Origin: Cenococcum geophilum 1.58
Lineage: Eukaryota > Ascomycota > Dothideomycetes > Gloniales > Gloniaceae
Reading direction: 5' to 3'
DNA length: 64,000 bases
Assembly (NCBI GenBank): GCA_001692895.1
Contig: KV748213.1
Location: 62,001-126,000, forward strand
Shown here: positions 25,402-39,007 of the stretch, one piece after another
How positions within the stretch are numbered: the stretch's first letter is position 1
Layout: each line of letters opens with the position of its first letter
The notes under the pieces: model-generated
Databases searched by the model: none
Told to the model about the DNA's origin: nothing
Seen by the model: only the letters and a program-made list of their open reading frames with translations
Position numbers and translations under genes: made by a program

Positions 25402-26448
25402 AGTCCTTTATAGATGCCTTGGCCTAACAGTAAGCGATATTAAAAGCTTAGCATTAGTAATTAATAGAAGCAATCCGTAAAGAACTCTGTAACCTTAAAG
25501 CACTTATATTAGAGACCCTAATAGCAATACCTGCAGACGAAATTAAAATAACTATATATAAACCCGGCCCGTTAAATACGAACCCTAAACTAGTAATAGT
25601 AGCTTAACCTATACCTATAATAAACCTAGTACCTATTATAAAATCTAAAAAGCTCCCTAACCTTCCAATATTTAATAAAAATTAAAATAACCTACGTCTC
25701 TTTATAACTAAGCTCCGTCTTAAATTTTTAATAAACTATAACTAATACCCTACTAAAGCTAGTAAGATTAGCTATAGAATATCTTATTTAAGTAAAAACG
25801 CTATATAAACTATAAACCCATTCTTTTATAATGGCATCTTTGTTAATTTTAAAATATTTATCTCTCTATTAGAATAAATGTATAATAACACTAGCCGCGA
25901 ATATACAGCTGTTACTAAACCTAAAAACCTATAATAACGGAACCGAGACTTTACTAGCTTTATTTTGGAATTTTTAGGCCTTATTAGTAAACTAAATTAG
26001 AATAAAGCCGCTAAAGTTACTGCTCTCCGTTAAGCTATTTTAGATAAAATAAGAGTATAGTTAGTAGGTAGAGAACTGCTAAAAAAAACTTACCTAAATT
26101 TGCTATAATATGTTAATAAATTAATAAAGACCTCCGATATAATAAGTAGACTTATTCTCTAAAGCTAACTATATCTTATGTTTAAAACTCTATAAAACTA
26201 ATATATACCCTAAAGCGCAATCCATCTCTAAGACCTAAAAGCCCTATATATAACCCTATAGACCTTAACGCCACTTAATCCTATATACCCTTAGGAATTA
26301 ATAAATAAAGAATATAAGCCGCAAATAGAGAATATTTTAGATGTGGAAAAAAGGGATATATTTAAAGGGATTGCTAAACTTACCCTTTTAAAAAGGTCCG
26401 CCGTAGCTCCTCTTAGTCCTTAAATTGTACTTATTTTACAAATTATAC

Positions 26449-26660
26449 TGTCTGTACAAGTAGAGGTTGTAAATTGCATTACGCGCAGAGCGTATGCGGC
26501 AGGGGCCGCATGGCGTAGCGTAGGTCACCTGACCACCTACGGCCCGATAGATAGTCCGACCTCAGCCCCCCCTATTTAGGCACCGCGATCCTTACGATCC
26601 TCTGCGAGAGAGAGAGAAGAAATCGATTGAAACCAATTACCCCCTACCGTGGTTCCAACA
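26449..26660. repeat. Well-preserved solo LTR in element D, TSD TATAC
   Basis: A 212-bp GC-normal block runs from TGTCTGTACAAG to GGTTCCAACA, flanked by TATAC (26444-26448, 26661-26665). It contains an AG-dinucleotide run (26607-26619). Its low AT content contrasts sharply with the host element, so it inserted late or escaped RIP. Adjacent host sequence contains a near-repeat of about 18 bp (CTTATTTTACAAATTATA) on both sides, so a longer duplication cannot be excluded. The termini differ from the TGTNACGG gypsy group. Confidence 0.7.
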
Positions 26661-26859
26661 TATACTTATTTTATAAATTATACTTAGTCGCTATAAAGCA
26701 TCTTACCTTTAGTTAATTTAGAAAACAAATTATCTTAAGGCTAAGTTACGCCTTAGGATAAGAAGTAAAAGAGTATAAGTGTTTAGGCTCTTTTAGCGCT
26801 AATATATAACACAACTCCCTTAATATACTTAGCGAAATTTAAATACTTAGAAAATAGAA

Positions 26860-29800
26860 GGAAGTATAAATCCTTATAGATAGCGGAGCTACTAGTATAG
26901 GCTTTATTAATACAAACTACGCGAAAACTTAACGCTTAAACTTAAAGAAACTTAATAAGCCCTAAGGCCTAGAAGGCTTTAATAGTAAGCCTTTAATATA
27001 TAGTAAACTAATATACTATACTTTTATAAAGATGCGAATAGGCAAACACCTTAAATACATTTCCCTATTTATAATACCCTTAAAGCATTATAAGGTAATA
27101 CTTAGATATAAATAGCTAAAATAACACAACCCTTTAATTAGCTGGGTTAAAGAAACACTAAAATTCCGTACAACCTACTGTTAAAGCTATTACTTAAAAT
27201 ATCACTTGCTCTATAAATATGCATATAACTATTTAAATTTAATATAATATAAATTGCCCTTACTATAAACCTTAAACCAATATAATAAAGTTATAACGAC
27301 TAATTCCGGTAAATAATGCGAAGATAATATATTAAAACCCCTTAAAATTTATATAGTATAAGCCGTACCCTTTTATTTATTAGTAAGAAATTAAGACTAT
27401 AAGATCTTTACTATAACGTTAGAAGATATTAAAAAGGCGTTAAAACTAAAGCAATATATTAACCCCCGACCTCTTATACCTAAAGAATATTATAACCTAA
27501 TTAATACGTTTAAGAAACGATTTATAGACTAACTACCCCCGCATTAAAATAAGTACGATTTTAAGATAAAACTTAAACCTAGTATAACGCCAAAGTTCGG
27601 CCCATTATACGGTATATCGCGAGAAGAGCTACTTATAATGTAATAATACCTTAAAGAGCACCTAGAGAAAGGATTTATTCGCCCTAATTAATTACTATTT
27701 ACCTTACCTATACTATTTATTAAGAAACCTAAAGAAGGCTTAAGGTTCTATATTAATTATTAAGCCTTAAATGCAATTATAATTTAAAACCAATATTTAA
27801 TTCCTCTACTTTAAGAAACGCTTAACTACTTAGTAAAAGCATAATACTTTATAAAGCTTAATGTAGTTGCTACCTTTAACCGAATCTGTATTTATAAAGG
27901 AGATAAGAAGTATACGGCCTTTTATATATAATAGGGACTTTTTAAATACCTAGCAATGCTATTTAGTATAAAGAACGGTCCTAGTATATTTTAGTAATAT
28001 ATTAATAATACACTTTACAAATTCCTTAATGTATTTATTACCGCGTATATTAATAATATCTTATTTTATTTTATTTTACTTTTTAAATATTAGAAGCACG
28101 TCCGAATAGTTCTTAAACGCCTATAAGACGTAGGCTTATAATGCGATATTAAGAAATATAAGTTTTACGTATCTAAAGTTATATACTTAAGCCTAATTAT
28201 ATCCCGCAACGGAATTAAAATAAACCCTAAAAAAATCGCTATAATTGTGAATTAGGAAAGTCCTAGTAATATATAAAACATCTAAAGATTTCTAGAATTT
28301 GTAAATTTCTATTATTAATTTATTAATTACTTCTTAAAGATTATTTAGCTATTAATAAACTTAATAAGGAAGAATATAAGATTTAAATAGACTACTAAAT
28401 ACGAATAAGCTTTTAATAACCTAAAATATTATTTTATAACTGCTCTAATTCTTACCTACTTTAATCCGGACCTTAAATATATTATTAAAACAGACTTGTT
28501 TAATTATATACTAGGAGGAGTGTTATTACAATATAATAAAAACGGCGAGCTGCGCCTAGTAGCCTTTCTCCCCTAAAAATTTACCTTTACTAAATTAAAC
28601 TATAAGATATATAATAAGGAACTGCTTATAATTATTAAATACTTTAAATAATAGCGTCTAGAACTTAAAGGATTATTATTTCTAATACGCGTATTAATAG
28701 ACTATAAAAACCTATAGTACTTTATAACTATAAAGCAATTAATATAACGCTAAATTTGTTAGGCCGAATACCTTTTATAATCTAACTTTAAGATTATATA
28801 CTAACCTAGTAAACTTAATTAGAAGCCTAACTTATTAATATAATAATTATAGGACTTACCTATAAACGCCTCTAATAAATGGATTATAAATTAATTACAA
28901 ATTCTACTGCCTCCTAAACGCTTTAAAAAACTACGCCCTATATTCCTAAATACGGAGCTTAATAAAAATAAATTAGAAGTTAATAAATAGGAAATAGAAA
29001 TTAATAAGCTAATAAAATACAAATATAAGAATAATATATAGATAATAGATATAATAAAAGCAATTTAATTAGGAAAATAATAGTATAAGGATATTACACT
29101 CGCTAAATGCGAAAATTAAAATAACTGATTATACTATTAATAGAAGATAGTAGTTCCGAATTCCGAATCTTTATAATTTAAGATACTTGGATTTATACAC
29201 AACTCCCTAGTAGTAGGACATCCTGGCTATACAAAGACTTATAAAATTGTTTAATAAGTATACTACTAGCCTATAATATATAACTATATACGAAAATACA
29301 TTTAAGTATATAGGATGTGCATATATAGAAAGACCTCTTATATAAAGAAGTAAGGAGTACTTTAACCACTACTAATTCCGATATAAAGATAGCGCGATAT
29401 CTTAATTAACTCTATAGTTAACTTGCCTAGCAGTAATAGGTTCACAAACATTATAGTAGTTATTAACCGTCTTATAAAAATGCGATATATAATCCCCATA
29501 GACTTAATTAATGCGATATTAGTAGCTAAATGTTTTATTAAGTATATCTTTAAGTTACATAGACTTTTTAACTTAATAATATCCAACTATAGAAGCTAGT
29601 TTGTTTTAGACTTCTAGCAAACTCTATATAAATAATTAAGTATTTAAACACGACTCTTAACCGCTTTTTATCTAGAGATAAATGGTTAAACTAAAATTGT
29701 AAACGCGATTATAGAATAATACCTATAAATATACTACTCCTACCTATAAAACAACTAAGAAAAATGGCTGCTTTTAGCTAAGTTTACTGCAAATAATATA

Positions 29801-31480
29801 ATAAACTTATTAATAGGCGTAACGCCGTTCTACGTAACATACGGATAAGACCCTTAACTTAGATTTAAACTATAACCCAAAATTAATATAATAGGACCCA
29901 CGATTAAATAGATTTAGTTAATTAATATATATAACTTCGCTAATTAAATAAAGTAGTTAACGGAACTATTATAAAGTAAATTAACGTATGCTTAAATAGT
30001 ATAGGAATAGCATGCGAATAAAGGATAAGCTCCTATATAGGACTTTAAAGAAGGTAATATAGTTTACCTAAATATGCAAAACCTCAAGACTTAATAACCC
30101 TTAAAAAAACTTAATTGGAAGTTTGCGGGCCTATACTAAGTTAAGAAGAAACTAAGCCTATATACCTATAAGCTTAAACTACTAACTAAAATAAAAATAT
30201 ACCCAACGTTTTACGTAAGCTTACTATAACCTTTAAAAGGTAAACCTTTAACTTATAAAGTACCGCCGCTACCCCCTATAATTATTAATAAGGGCTTAAT
30301 GAAATCGGCCTCTGCACCTCCACGCGGTGGAGCCCGGGAACCTGGCAGTTACTATTGATGTTCCATTTAGATCGTGTTAATAGACTACCAGAGCAAACGC
30401 AGAGACGTATATACGGCTGCGCAGCGCCTACGCAGCGACATGGTGGTGGTGGTGTAAAAAAATTTCACTAGGGGGTGAGCCTTAGTAAAAAGTTTAAATA
30501 TAGCTACTACGTCTATTATACACGTTTAGTTATTCAAATTAACAAGCAATTATCCCTTCGGCGTACCCCCTCCCTCCTATAAATACTATATATACCGCAC
30601 AGTAACCACATACATACGCAAATAATCCGCGCCCTAAGCGTAGCAGAGGCCCCCTATTTTAACATTACCTAGTAACCTAGGTATCTAGTTATAGGGACTA
30701 GTCCCCCCTATTAAATATTAGAGCGTTCTTCTATACCTTATAAATAGGTGTAAGGGCCTAGGTTTAGGCCCTAGGGCAAAAGCAATACTAAGTTATATAC
30801 ACCCTGTTATAGAAACCTTTTAATAAAGGAATGGATAAGAGACCTTAGCATATAGGCCCAGGCGGAGCGCAAGCGTTATTATTAGGAGATATTTACAGGA
30901 GACTTAGAAAAGGAGCTAGGGACAGGCACACGACTTTATATAGGCAATACACAGACGTGGCAAAAATGGTTTAAGTGGCAGACGGGGCAAGACAGGCATT
31001 TTAGACACTCTCGCGCAAGGGGAGTCTCAAAGCAGTAACCTGATGGTGTTTTTCTCCTCCCGTTAATGTAATACGGATGCTATCTAGAAGTATTACCTCT
31101 CACGTTTCCCCTGGAGGTTTTTTGTTTACCCAAAAATAGGTTTTCTTAATATAATATAAGCTTTTTCCATAGGAATTAGTCTGCGTGGACCCATTAGGGG
31201 GACTGGGTCGGACGGTAAATTGAATCTACTACTACTACTAATTATTAATAACGGTAATGGTTCTTACTTTATTAACTTAATTAATAATATATAATAGAAA
31301 ATATAATCTAAACAATTTAAACTTCTTATTAAGTGGAAAGGATATAAAACACGAACCTAGGAAACCTATAACCAGATTAAGGCCGACGCGCTATCCTTAG
31401 TAAAAGAATTCTATAAGGATTATCCTTCGCGGCCTACTTTAGCTAAATAGATATAATATAAAGGTAAATGATTGCCGCTC
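26860..31480 (+). pseudogene. pol relic of element D (PR-RT-RH-IN-chromodomain)
   Basis: The protease reads ILIDSGATSIGFIN near 26872-26915, with the catalytic DSGA intact. RT spans about 27560-28250, with the YVDD box now reading AYINNILF (about 28045). RNase H is about 28430-28800. Integrase (about 29200-29900) has HNSLVVGHPGYTKTYK at its zinc-binding end. The gene is interrupted at 30292 by a LINE-tailed insert and resumes at 31252 with a chromodomain (FKLLIKWKGYKT near 31318-31353). Element B then interrupts the 3' end. Numerous stops show it is dead. Confidence 0.8.
30292..31238 (+). mobile_element. LINE-tailed insertion (5'-truncated LINE or LINE-mobilised element)
   Basis: 947 bp flanked by a 13-bp direct repeat TAATTATTAATAA (30279-30291, 31239-31251), inside the integrase-chromodomain part of element D. 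The 3' end reads GGTAAATTGAATCTA followed by a CTA run, the same tail as the LINE at 7405. The 5' half (30300-30480) is GC-normal, with a GGT run (30442-30453). A possible frame near 30880-31015 reads EIFTGDLEKELGTGTRLY, which I do not recognise. No RT is seen, so it is either the truncated 3' end of a related LINE or a non-autonomous passenger. Confidence 0.65.
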
Positions 31481-31490
31481 AATACAAATA

Positions 31491-31914
31491 TGTTACGGAC
31501 GCTTTAAGTACAATATTACAACTACTTAGGGAAGAGTTAGAAGAAACTAGTTGGTTAATATAAGCATGGTCTAGAATAGAGCCGATAGAGCTATATAACA
31601 AAGAATAGTAACCAAGGTCACGTGACGTAATCTATATAATTTGTAGGATTTATAGGATCTATAACAGAGCAGATAAAGTATACGTATATTACGTATAAGA
31701 AGGATTTTATAGGAGTACGGTTGTGTATTTAAGGACCCTTAATCCCTACCTAGATAGTTTCTTCCTTATAGTAATTCTTAGAATACAATTAGAGTTAATT
31801 TATTAGGCAACCACTCCACTAGTTATTATTACGTTGTTAACTTTAATTTATATTACCTACACACCTAGCCTATTAATAAGCCTATCGTAGTACTTGCTAT
31901 AAGGTTCCGTTATA
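31491..31914 (+). repeat. 5' LTR of element B
   Basis: Starts TGTTACGGACGC and ends GGTTCCGTTATA. Same length as the 3' copy. A third, inverted copy is at 59681-60105. Confidence 0.92.
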
Positions 31915-31959
31915 TAATTACTACCTAGTTACGGTATTAAATATAGAAAGTTAAATAAT

Positions 31960-33060
31960 ATGCCACTAAAAGCACTAACCACAACGCTATTAACGGCGGC
32001 AACTACTTTAAGGTTAGGTAACGACACTAGTATAGTAAACACTAACTTATAGCAACCTATAACAGTTAGATAACTATAAGAGATAGTTAACTAGCTAATA
32101 GAAAATAATGTAATGTTAGAAAATAGGATTAACGGGATAGGAGCAGTAAAGATTAAGCTACTATTAATCGAAAGGTACTTAGGAGAAAGATTAAAACTTA
32201 AAGGATTCCTTATATAAATGCACTTTAAGGTTATATAAGAAGGGGCAAAGCTGCTAACACTTATAGATTGAATAGTATATGCGGGACTATTCCTGTTAGG
32301 AAGAGCACTTAAGTAGTTTAAGCTTTACCTTACGGAAATATAAGCGAATGGCATAATGACTACTAATTAAGAAGTATGGTTTATATTTATAAGCTAGGAA
32401 GGGTTTACAGAACAACTAATATAGATATTTAGAGACCTAGAGGCGGTAACTATAGCGGAAAGAAAACTCTAAGATATTATATAATAAACCTTAGCAATTA
32501 AGTATATAACGCAGTTCTAAACGTTAGCGATATAAGTTAAGTAGAATAATAAGGCGCTTATAGTATAGTATAAATAAGGACTTAAGGCTAAAGTCTAGGA
32601 CGCGATTATCCTAATAGAAGATGTGGACACTCTAAGGGAACTAATAGATTAAGTAATTAAGATTAATAATTAGATCTACTAAAGGGAATAGGCTAAGAGG
32701 GGCTAAGATAGAGTTCTATAGTTATATAAGGTATAGAGTACGCAACGACTAAAGCTAAGTTAAAAACTATAGTATAGCGCAGAGCTAATAGACCTAAGTA
32801 GTACTAAAGAAGCCTATAAGAAATGGGGTAAGAGACTATGGAAACCTAGAGGATAAGGTTTAAGTAATTAAAGGTTTAAAGAGCAGAGGTTAAATTAGGG
32901 ATCTTAACAGCAGAAGACATTTAGGCGGACTCTATAGTAAGAAAAATAGTTTAAGGAAGGAGCTTGCATAAATTGCGGAAAATAGAGTTATTATATTAGA
33001 GACTGCAGGAGTAGTTAGGGTTACTATATAGTAAAAGGAATAAGACTAGTAGACGATATA
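31960..33060 (+). pseudogene. gag relic of element B
   Basis: Read through stops, an ATG near 31963 opens MPLKALTTTLLTAATT. The nucleocapsid end at about 32963-33006 reads ACINCGK.SYYIRDCR, a CX2CX4HX4C zinc knuckle with His changed to Tyr. The capsid region between has the spacing of a retrotransposon gag. It is not translatable. Confidence 0.7.
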
Positions 33061-34979
33061 TACGTATAGAGGGACAATAATATACTGCGAGGAACAAAAG
33101 AATATTTAATTAAAAGTTTTACGTTTTATTATAATAATGCATGCCGAATTTATAAGGACGCTAAGTACGGCGTAAGCTATTAGCTATAAGAGCTATACTT
33201 AGCGGAATATAAAGGAACTAACGAACTAGTTTGCAGATCGGATATTAAGGACGATAACTTTAATATAGGCAAAACATTTTATAATAATAAGGCGATAAAA
33301 GCGGCTTACTAGGAGCACGTAAACCTTAGAGATGTTATACTAGAGGTAGAGGATGATTTTACTATAAAATAAGGAACATTAGTAGGGATCAAGACCCCAC
33401 TAGATACGATGTCTATCGCTTTATAAGATGTAAGAGAAGTAGGATAGCGAGCTACTTCGGCACTTAATAAAGGTAAAAGGCTAAAAGCTTAAAATTCTTA
33501 AGACGAGATACAAGACGACTAAGATTCTTAAGATAAGATAAGGTAAGCTTAAGGACCTATAACGGACGATAACTAATAAAGTAGAGTAATAGCTTAGTTT
33601 AAAGATATATGAATGAGCTTGGGATAGAGTTTTTTACGGATATAAGACTCTTAAGACGAGATAAGTAAGATTTAAGATTCTTAAGATAAGACGAGAATAC
33701 TAAGTAAGCTTAAGATAGAAGCAAGCTTAGGATTAAGAATCTAAAGGGGTTAAGAATTTGGGGTATAAATAAGGACACCTATAAATAAGAGGTAAGAGGC
33801 TTCTTTATAGATTAGAGAATCTATAGCGTAAATAATAACTAGACTAGGAGACAGATATATAGACCTAGAAGACTTACTAGGAGAATACAGTGTTCGACCT
33901 AAAGATTAAAGAATTAATACTAAGATTAAGAAGTAAGAAGACTTTGAGGATTTATTTACAAGACGCAAACCAAAAGAAACTATAAAAGAATTTAGATAAA
34001 GAATTATTGTATAGCAAGAATAGAAACTAAATAAAAGATCTAGTATATAGGGACGTGTAAGGGATAGAGCGCTAGTATAAAGAATTACTAATAGGCCTAG
34101 GGTAGGTATATTAAGAGCTAAGTGGCTTACCGAACTAGAAAACAAAGAGGATTTAGGGATTCTTACTAGGTTTAAAGAACAACATATAAAAGGCTATTAT
34201 AATATAGTAATAAGAAGATACTTCCTTACGGACGAGCTGTATATACTTAAAGGACTGTACTAAAAGTAGTATAGGCAATGATATAACGACGAGTGGGAAG
34301 ATTTCTATATATAGTTGGATAAAAAAGTTATCTAAAACCACCCGATTATAGAGAAGGTTATAAGTTATATTAAAGGAGCCTTAATTGTAACATTAAAGGA
34401 TCTAAAGGAGTAATTAAAGGACTAGAGAAGCGAGAGGCAAATTACAGTACCTATAAAAGAAGTTACAACGCTTAGATTAACACGAGAAAGGTTTAAACTT
34501 AAGGATAAAGATGAGCTAAGAGTTAACCTAAAACACTAAGCATACTATATATTGGCATGGATTATATACGTAGATAATGCGTATAATATGTATAGAGCAC
34601 TAAAAGATAAGAACCGAAAATACCCAGTAAGGATATATTAGTTATTAGATAAGGCGAAATATAGGAATACTAAGTATATATATAGTTGGCACCTAGTAGA
34701 AGTATAAAGCTAAGGGGACTTAATACTTTAGCTAGGACGATTCCTTATAGAAGAATACTTAGATGGATAATAGTAGTGGGAATGCTTAGAAAATACGTGT
34801 CTATAGTATATTAAAGATAAAAAGCGAACTAAGTATTGGCTAAAGTTAGACTAAGTATAAATAAGATTAAGTAGCTAATAGTTAGGAAAAGTAGAGGCCC
34901 ATAGGACTAAAGGGAGCCAGTAGTAGAGCCTTAGACCCTTAAGGGAATTTAAGAATAACACCTAAATTTACAAGTAAAG

Positions 34980-37900
34980 TGGTAAGATTAGCAATTTGAA
35001 GCGCTAATAGATAGTGGAGTAACGCGAAACTATATTTTACTAGTAGTAGTTAAAAGAATAGGACTACCTTATAGACAGAAGGAATAACCTTACTTATTAG
35101 TTATAATTTTAGGAGATCTAATAACCTATAGAGGAGGGATTATTAATCTTAAAATAGGACCTATTTAAATAACTATTAAAGGAAGACGAATTAAGATATC
35201 TTTTAATATCCTACTATTAGGACGGGATAAGGTAGTACTAGGAATGCCTTAGTTATAGGAATATAATCTAAAGATCGATTAGATTATAGGTTAAGTCGAT
35301 ATTAGAAATACTTAACGCTATAAGTTGCAATAATAAGCTAAGTTGGTATAGTACTAAGTAGGGGCGACCTATAAAGAAATAGAGAAAGGACTAAGCTATG
35401 TACTAAAGAGATACTATAAGTATGGCAAGAAACTATAGTTACTAAAAAGTAAAAAGCTGTTAGATTATATAGTATAGGACTATAAAATAGAATTAGAACT
35501 AGGAATAAGTTTAAGGTTCTTTTTAATTTATAAGCTTACTAAGGAAGAAGAAAGGGCATTAAAGGAGTTTGTTTAGGAAAATTTATAAAAGGGATATATT
35601 AGACTATCGCAGTTATTAGCAGGTTATCCAGTACTATTTATACTAAAGAAAAATGGCAAACTAAGGCTATATATTGACTATAGATAGTTAAACAGCATTA
35701 CTAGAAAGGATAGATATCCTTTACCCTTAATTAGCGAAATTTAAGACAGGATAGGTAACGTATAAATCTTTATAAAGATAGATCTAAGATAGGCGTACTA
35801 TTAGATTAGAATTAAGGAAGGTAATAAATAAAAGGCAGCTTTTAGGTTAAAGAAAGGACTATATAAACCATTAGTTATACAATTTAGGCTTATAAACACA
35901 CTAGTAACGTTTTAGAAATGTATTAATAATGTATTAGGAGAACACCTAGATAAATTTGTTATAGTATATCTTAATAATATTATTATTTACTTTATAACTA
36001 AGGAAGAGTACAGAGAACACGTTAAATGGGTTTTAAAGAGACTATAGAAGGAACAGATGCTAGTAGTAATTAAGAAATGCGAATTCTTCACTAGGAAGAC
36101 TGATTTCGTTAGATTTATTATTAAACTAGGCCAACTTAGTATAAATCTAAAGAAGATTAAGGTTATAGTAAATTGGTAAGAACTAGAGAACGCTATATAG
36201 TTAAGATTATTTTTAGGGGTTTGCAATTACTGTAGAAGGTTTATAGCGTAATAGTTAAAAGACATTAAGCCATTTACGCGATTAATAAAGAAAGAGGAAC
36301 TATAGGTATAGGGAGAGGAGCAATAAGAATTATTTAAAAAAGTTAAAAAATTGTTTACCTAGGAGCTAGTTCTTAAAATCTATTAACTAGAACTAGAAAC
36401 GGTTATAGAAATAGATATATTAGATTATATACTAGGGGTATACTTTATATAAAAACATTAAGATAGATAGCACCTAGTAGCATATTATAGTTAAAAGATA
36501 ACACTACTAGAGTTAAACTACGATATCTATAACAAAGAGTTATTAGGTATAGTTATAGTATTAAAGAAATAGAGAGTATTCTTATAAGGTATAGAGAAAC
36601 TGTTTATAGTTAAAACGGACTATAAGAACCTAACAGAATTCCTAATAATAAAGGAACTTAACTAAAAATAGGTTAGATAGGCAGAGATACTTACGGAATA
36701 CTATTTTAAAATTTAGTATACTAAAGGTACAGATAATACGCGAGCAGACGCTTTAAGTTAAAAGGCTAAACTATAAAACGATAAGAAGCTATTAGGGGCT
36801 TTACTACAAAAAGATATAGACGGATTAATTAGATATAATTATCTAAAAATTATAGCAACTTAAGAAGAACTAGATAGAGTTTATAAGTTACTAAAGAGCT
36901 TTTAGGTATAAAGGATTCTAGAAATATAACTAGAAGATCTATAGATGGATATATATAAAAATTAAGAAGCGAGGTATATCCTAAAAAGTATAGCAGAGTA
37001 ATTTATAAAAGACTTCTATAAGGGATTAACTTAAGGACATAATAGAGCTACGGGCTTAGTATTAAGACTTTAGAAGAAGTACATTATTAATAAAATCTAG
37101 GGCTTAGCGTAAAAAGTTATAAGAGAATATTTAGATTGCTAAAGGAATAAACTAATAAGGCATAAGCCGTATGGAGGGCTATAACCTATTAAAATACCAG
37201 AGAAACTATAGGAGGTTATATTATAGGACTTTATTATTAAGTTACTAAAATTAAGAGATCCTATTACCGGACAAGACCATAACGTAATCTTAGTAATAGT
37301 AGATAAGCTTATAAAGTGGGGATACTTTATAGCATGCATAGAAGAAATATTAGCAGAAGATATTACTAGAATCTACGTTAAAGAAGTATTTATAAGACAT
37401 AGAGTATTAAGTACAATCATATCGGATAGAGATTTAAGATTTATAGTAGTATTTTAGGAGGTATTCTTAGCGGAATAAGGAGTTAAAGTAGCAACTTTTA
37501 CCGTATATTATCCGCAGATAGACGGTTAAATAAAAAGATTAAATTAGACACTAGAATAGTATTTAAGGTATTATATTAATTACGTATAGAATAATTAGGT
37601 ATTGCTATTACTAGTTATATAGTTTATATATAATGCAACACCATAGGAAGGCATAGGTATATTACTATTTAAGGCAAATTACGAATATAAGCTAAGAATA
37701 TTATTGTTACTATAATAAGTAAAGAAAACGAGTAGTATAGCGAAAGAAAGAATAAAGACGTTAATAAATCTTTATATAGACCTTATAGAATCAGCTAAGA
37801 AAGTATAAGGGAGGATAAAAAGGTACTATAATGCTAAGAGATCTAAGGGACTAAATCTTAAGGAAGGAGATAAAGTATGGCTACTATATAAAATTTTTAA

Positions 37901-38270
37901 GAGTTGACGACTAAGTAAGAAGTTAGACTACGTTAGACTAGGACCTTTTAAAATTATATAAAGAATTTTACTAATTACGTTTAAATTAAACCTACTAGCT
38001 AAAATAAAGATCTACCTTATATAGTATATTATAATACTAGAGCCAGCATACGGGAATATTAAGCTATTAGCCTATAAAGTAGACATATATAGAGGATAGG
38101 AAGAGAATAAATAGCAAGTTTTAAAAATTATAAGTTATAAGGATATTAACGACGAAACATAGTATAAAGTTAAGTGGATAGGCTATACTAAGACTACCTA
38201 GAAGCTACTAAAAAATCTAAAAAATGCTATAGGAAAGGTATAGGAGTATTAGAAGAAATTAGGTTAGGTA
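34980..38270 (+). pseudogene. pol relic of element B (PR-RT-RH-IN-chromodomain)
   Basis: The protease reads ALIDSG.TRNYILL near 35007-35045. RT (about 35540-36230) has LRLYIDYRQLNSITRKD and the catalytic box as VYLNNIIIYF (YLDD mutated to YLNN). RNase H lies at about 36380-36750. Integrase has a zinc-binding start at about 37020-37140 and a catalytic core at about 37220-37500, with the motif TIISDRDLRF. The chromodomain at about 38150-38260 reads YKVKWIGYTKTT. Stops are mainly TAG/TAA at Gln or Trp positions. Confidence 0.85.
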
Positions 38271-39000
38271 GTATTAATAAAGAAGGATTGCTAAAGAATA
38301 AGTTACCTAAGGGGGACCTAAGAAGAGTAGTTGCCGAATTACTTAGACCTATTTCCTTCTCTATTAAAAGAGAATCTATTCTTTTGTCACTAAGTTCCTA
38401 TAAACCCTATTTTATAAGTTTCTACTCCTTAAAACGGACCTTCTTATAAACCTTCTTAAGACGGATTAACTAAGTAGACGCCATAAGACGAGACTTAAGA
38501 GCCTGTTACTAAGTATTAGTAGCCTCTTATTTTACGTTATAAGAACGGTATAACTTTACTAAAGTAATAGATAGTTTATTATCTAGCCACGTAGCAGCAG
38601 ATTAAATATAAAACCCTAAGATAAATTAATTAAGGAACTAGACGACTATTAAAAGTAATAGGTTATATATATTTAGTATTAAAGATAGAGTGAATATTAT
38701 AGGACAAATAAATATTTACTTTAGTGTACTCTAAATAAAAGAACGGTTGTTATGAAGATAGGTTCGCTAACGTAATATAAACTAACCCCTTTTTTAAATA
38801 GCGAGAATATAGAGACGGCATAATCTTACTAAGGGATAGTATTGCAGTAATAGTACGAATGCGACAAGCAGTTAAGGAAGAAGAAATTACTTTAGGTATA
38901 ATAAGCAATAATATTAACTAAATTAATTAGACGGATATTACACCTCTAATAAATAACTTAGAAATATTAGAAATCTTTAAGGACAAAGATAAAAAAGAGG
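38261..39000 (+). pseudogene. Conserved 3' extension of element B, function unknown
   Basis: Downstream of the chromodomain a frame begins KNKLPKGDLRRVVAELL and contains FSIKRESILLSLSSYKPY. The minus-strand B relative keeps the same sense-strand peptide as a 60-codon open segment (60644-60826), LPKGDLRRVVAELLKSISFS. That the peptide is recognisable in two copies suggests it once was coding. I know no domain for it. It could be an extra ORF or a long pol tail. Confidence 0.45.
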
Positions 39001-39007
39001 GAAATAG

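Larger units (their letters stand above)
19130..26410 (+). pseudogene. gag relic of element D, split by copia
   Basis: The gag sequence starts just after the 5' LTR, is interrupted at 19241 by the copia element and resumes at 25407 (TSD AGTCC on both sides). The nucleocapsid end near 26330-26400 reads RCGKKGYI.RDC..PFKK, a CCHC zinc knuckle with mutated Cys and His positions. All parts carry stops. Confidence 0.7.

Noticed and set aside
30292..30420. tRNA-derived SINE head in the LINE-tailed insert
   Set aside because: No A box or B box promoter pair could be read in this segment.
33906..37339. Several 60-80 codon minus-strand ORFs in element B
   Set aside because: They are antisense to the clear plus-strand gag-pol and arise from AT-rich composition.
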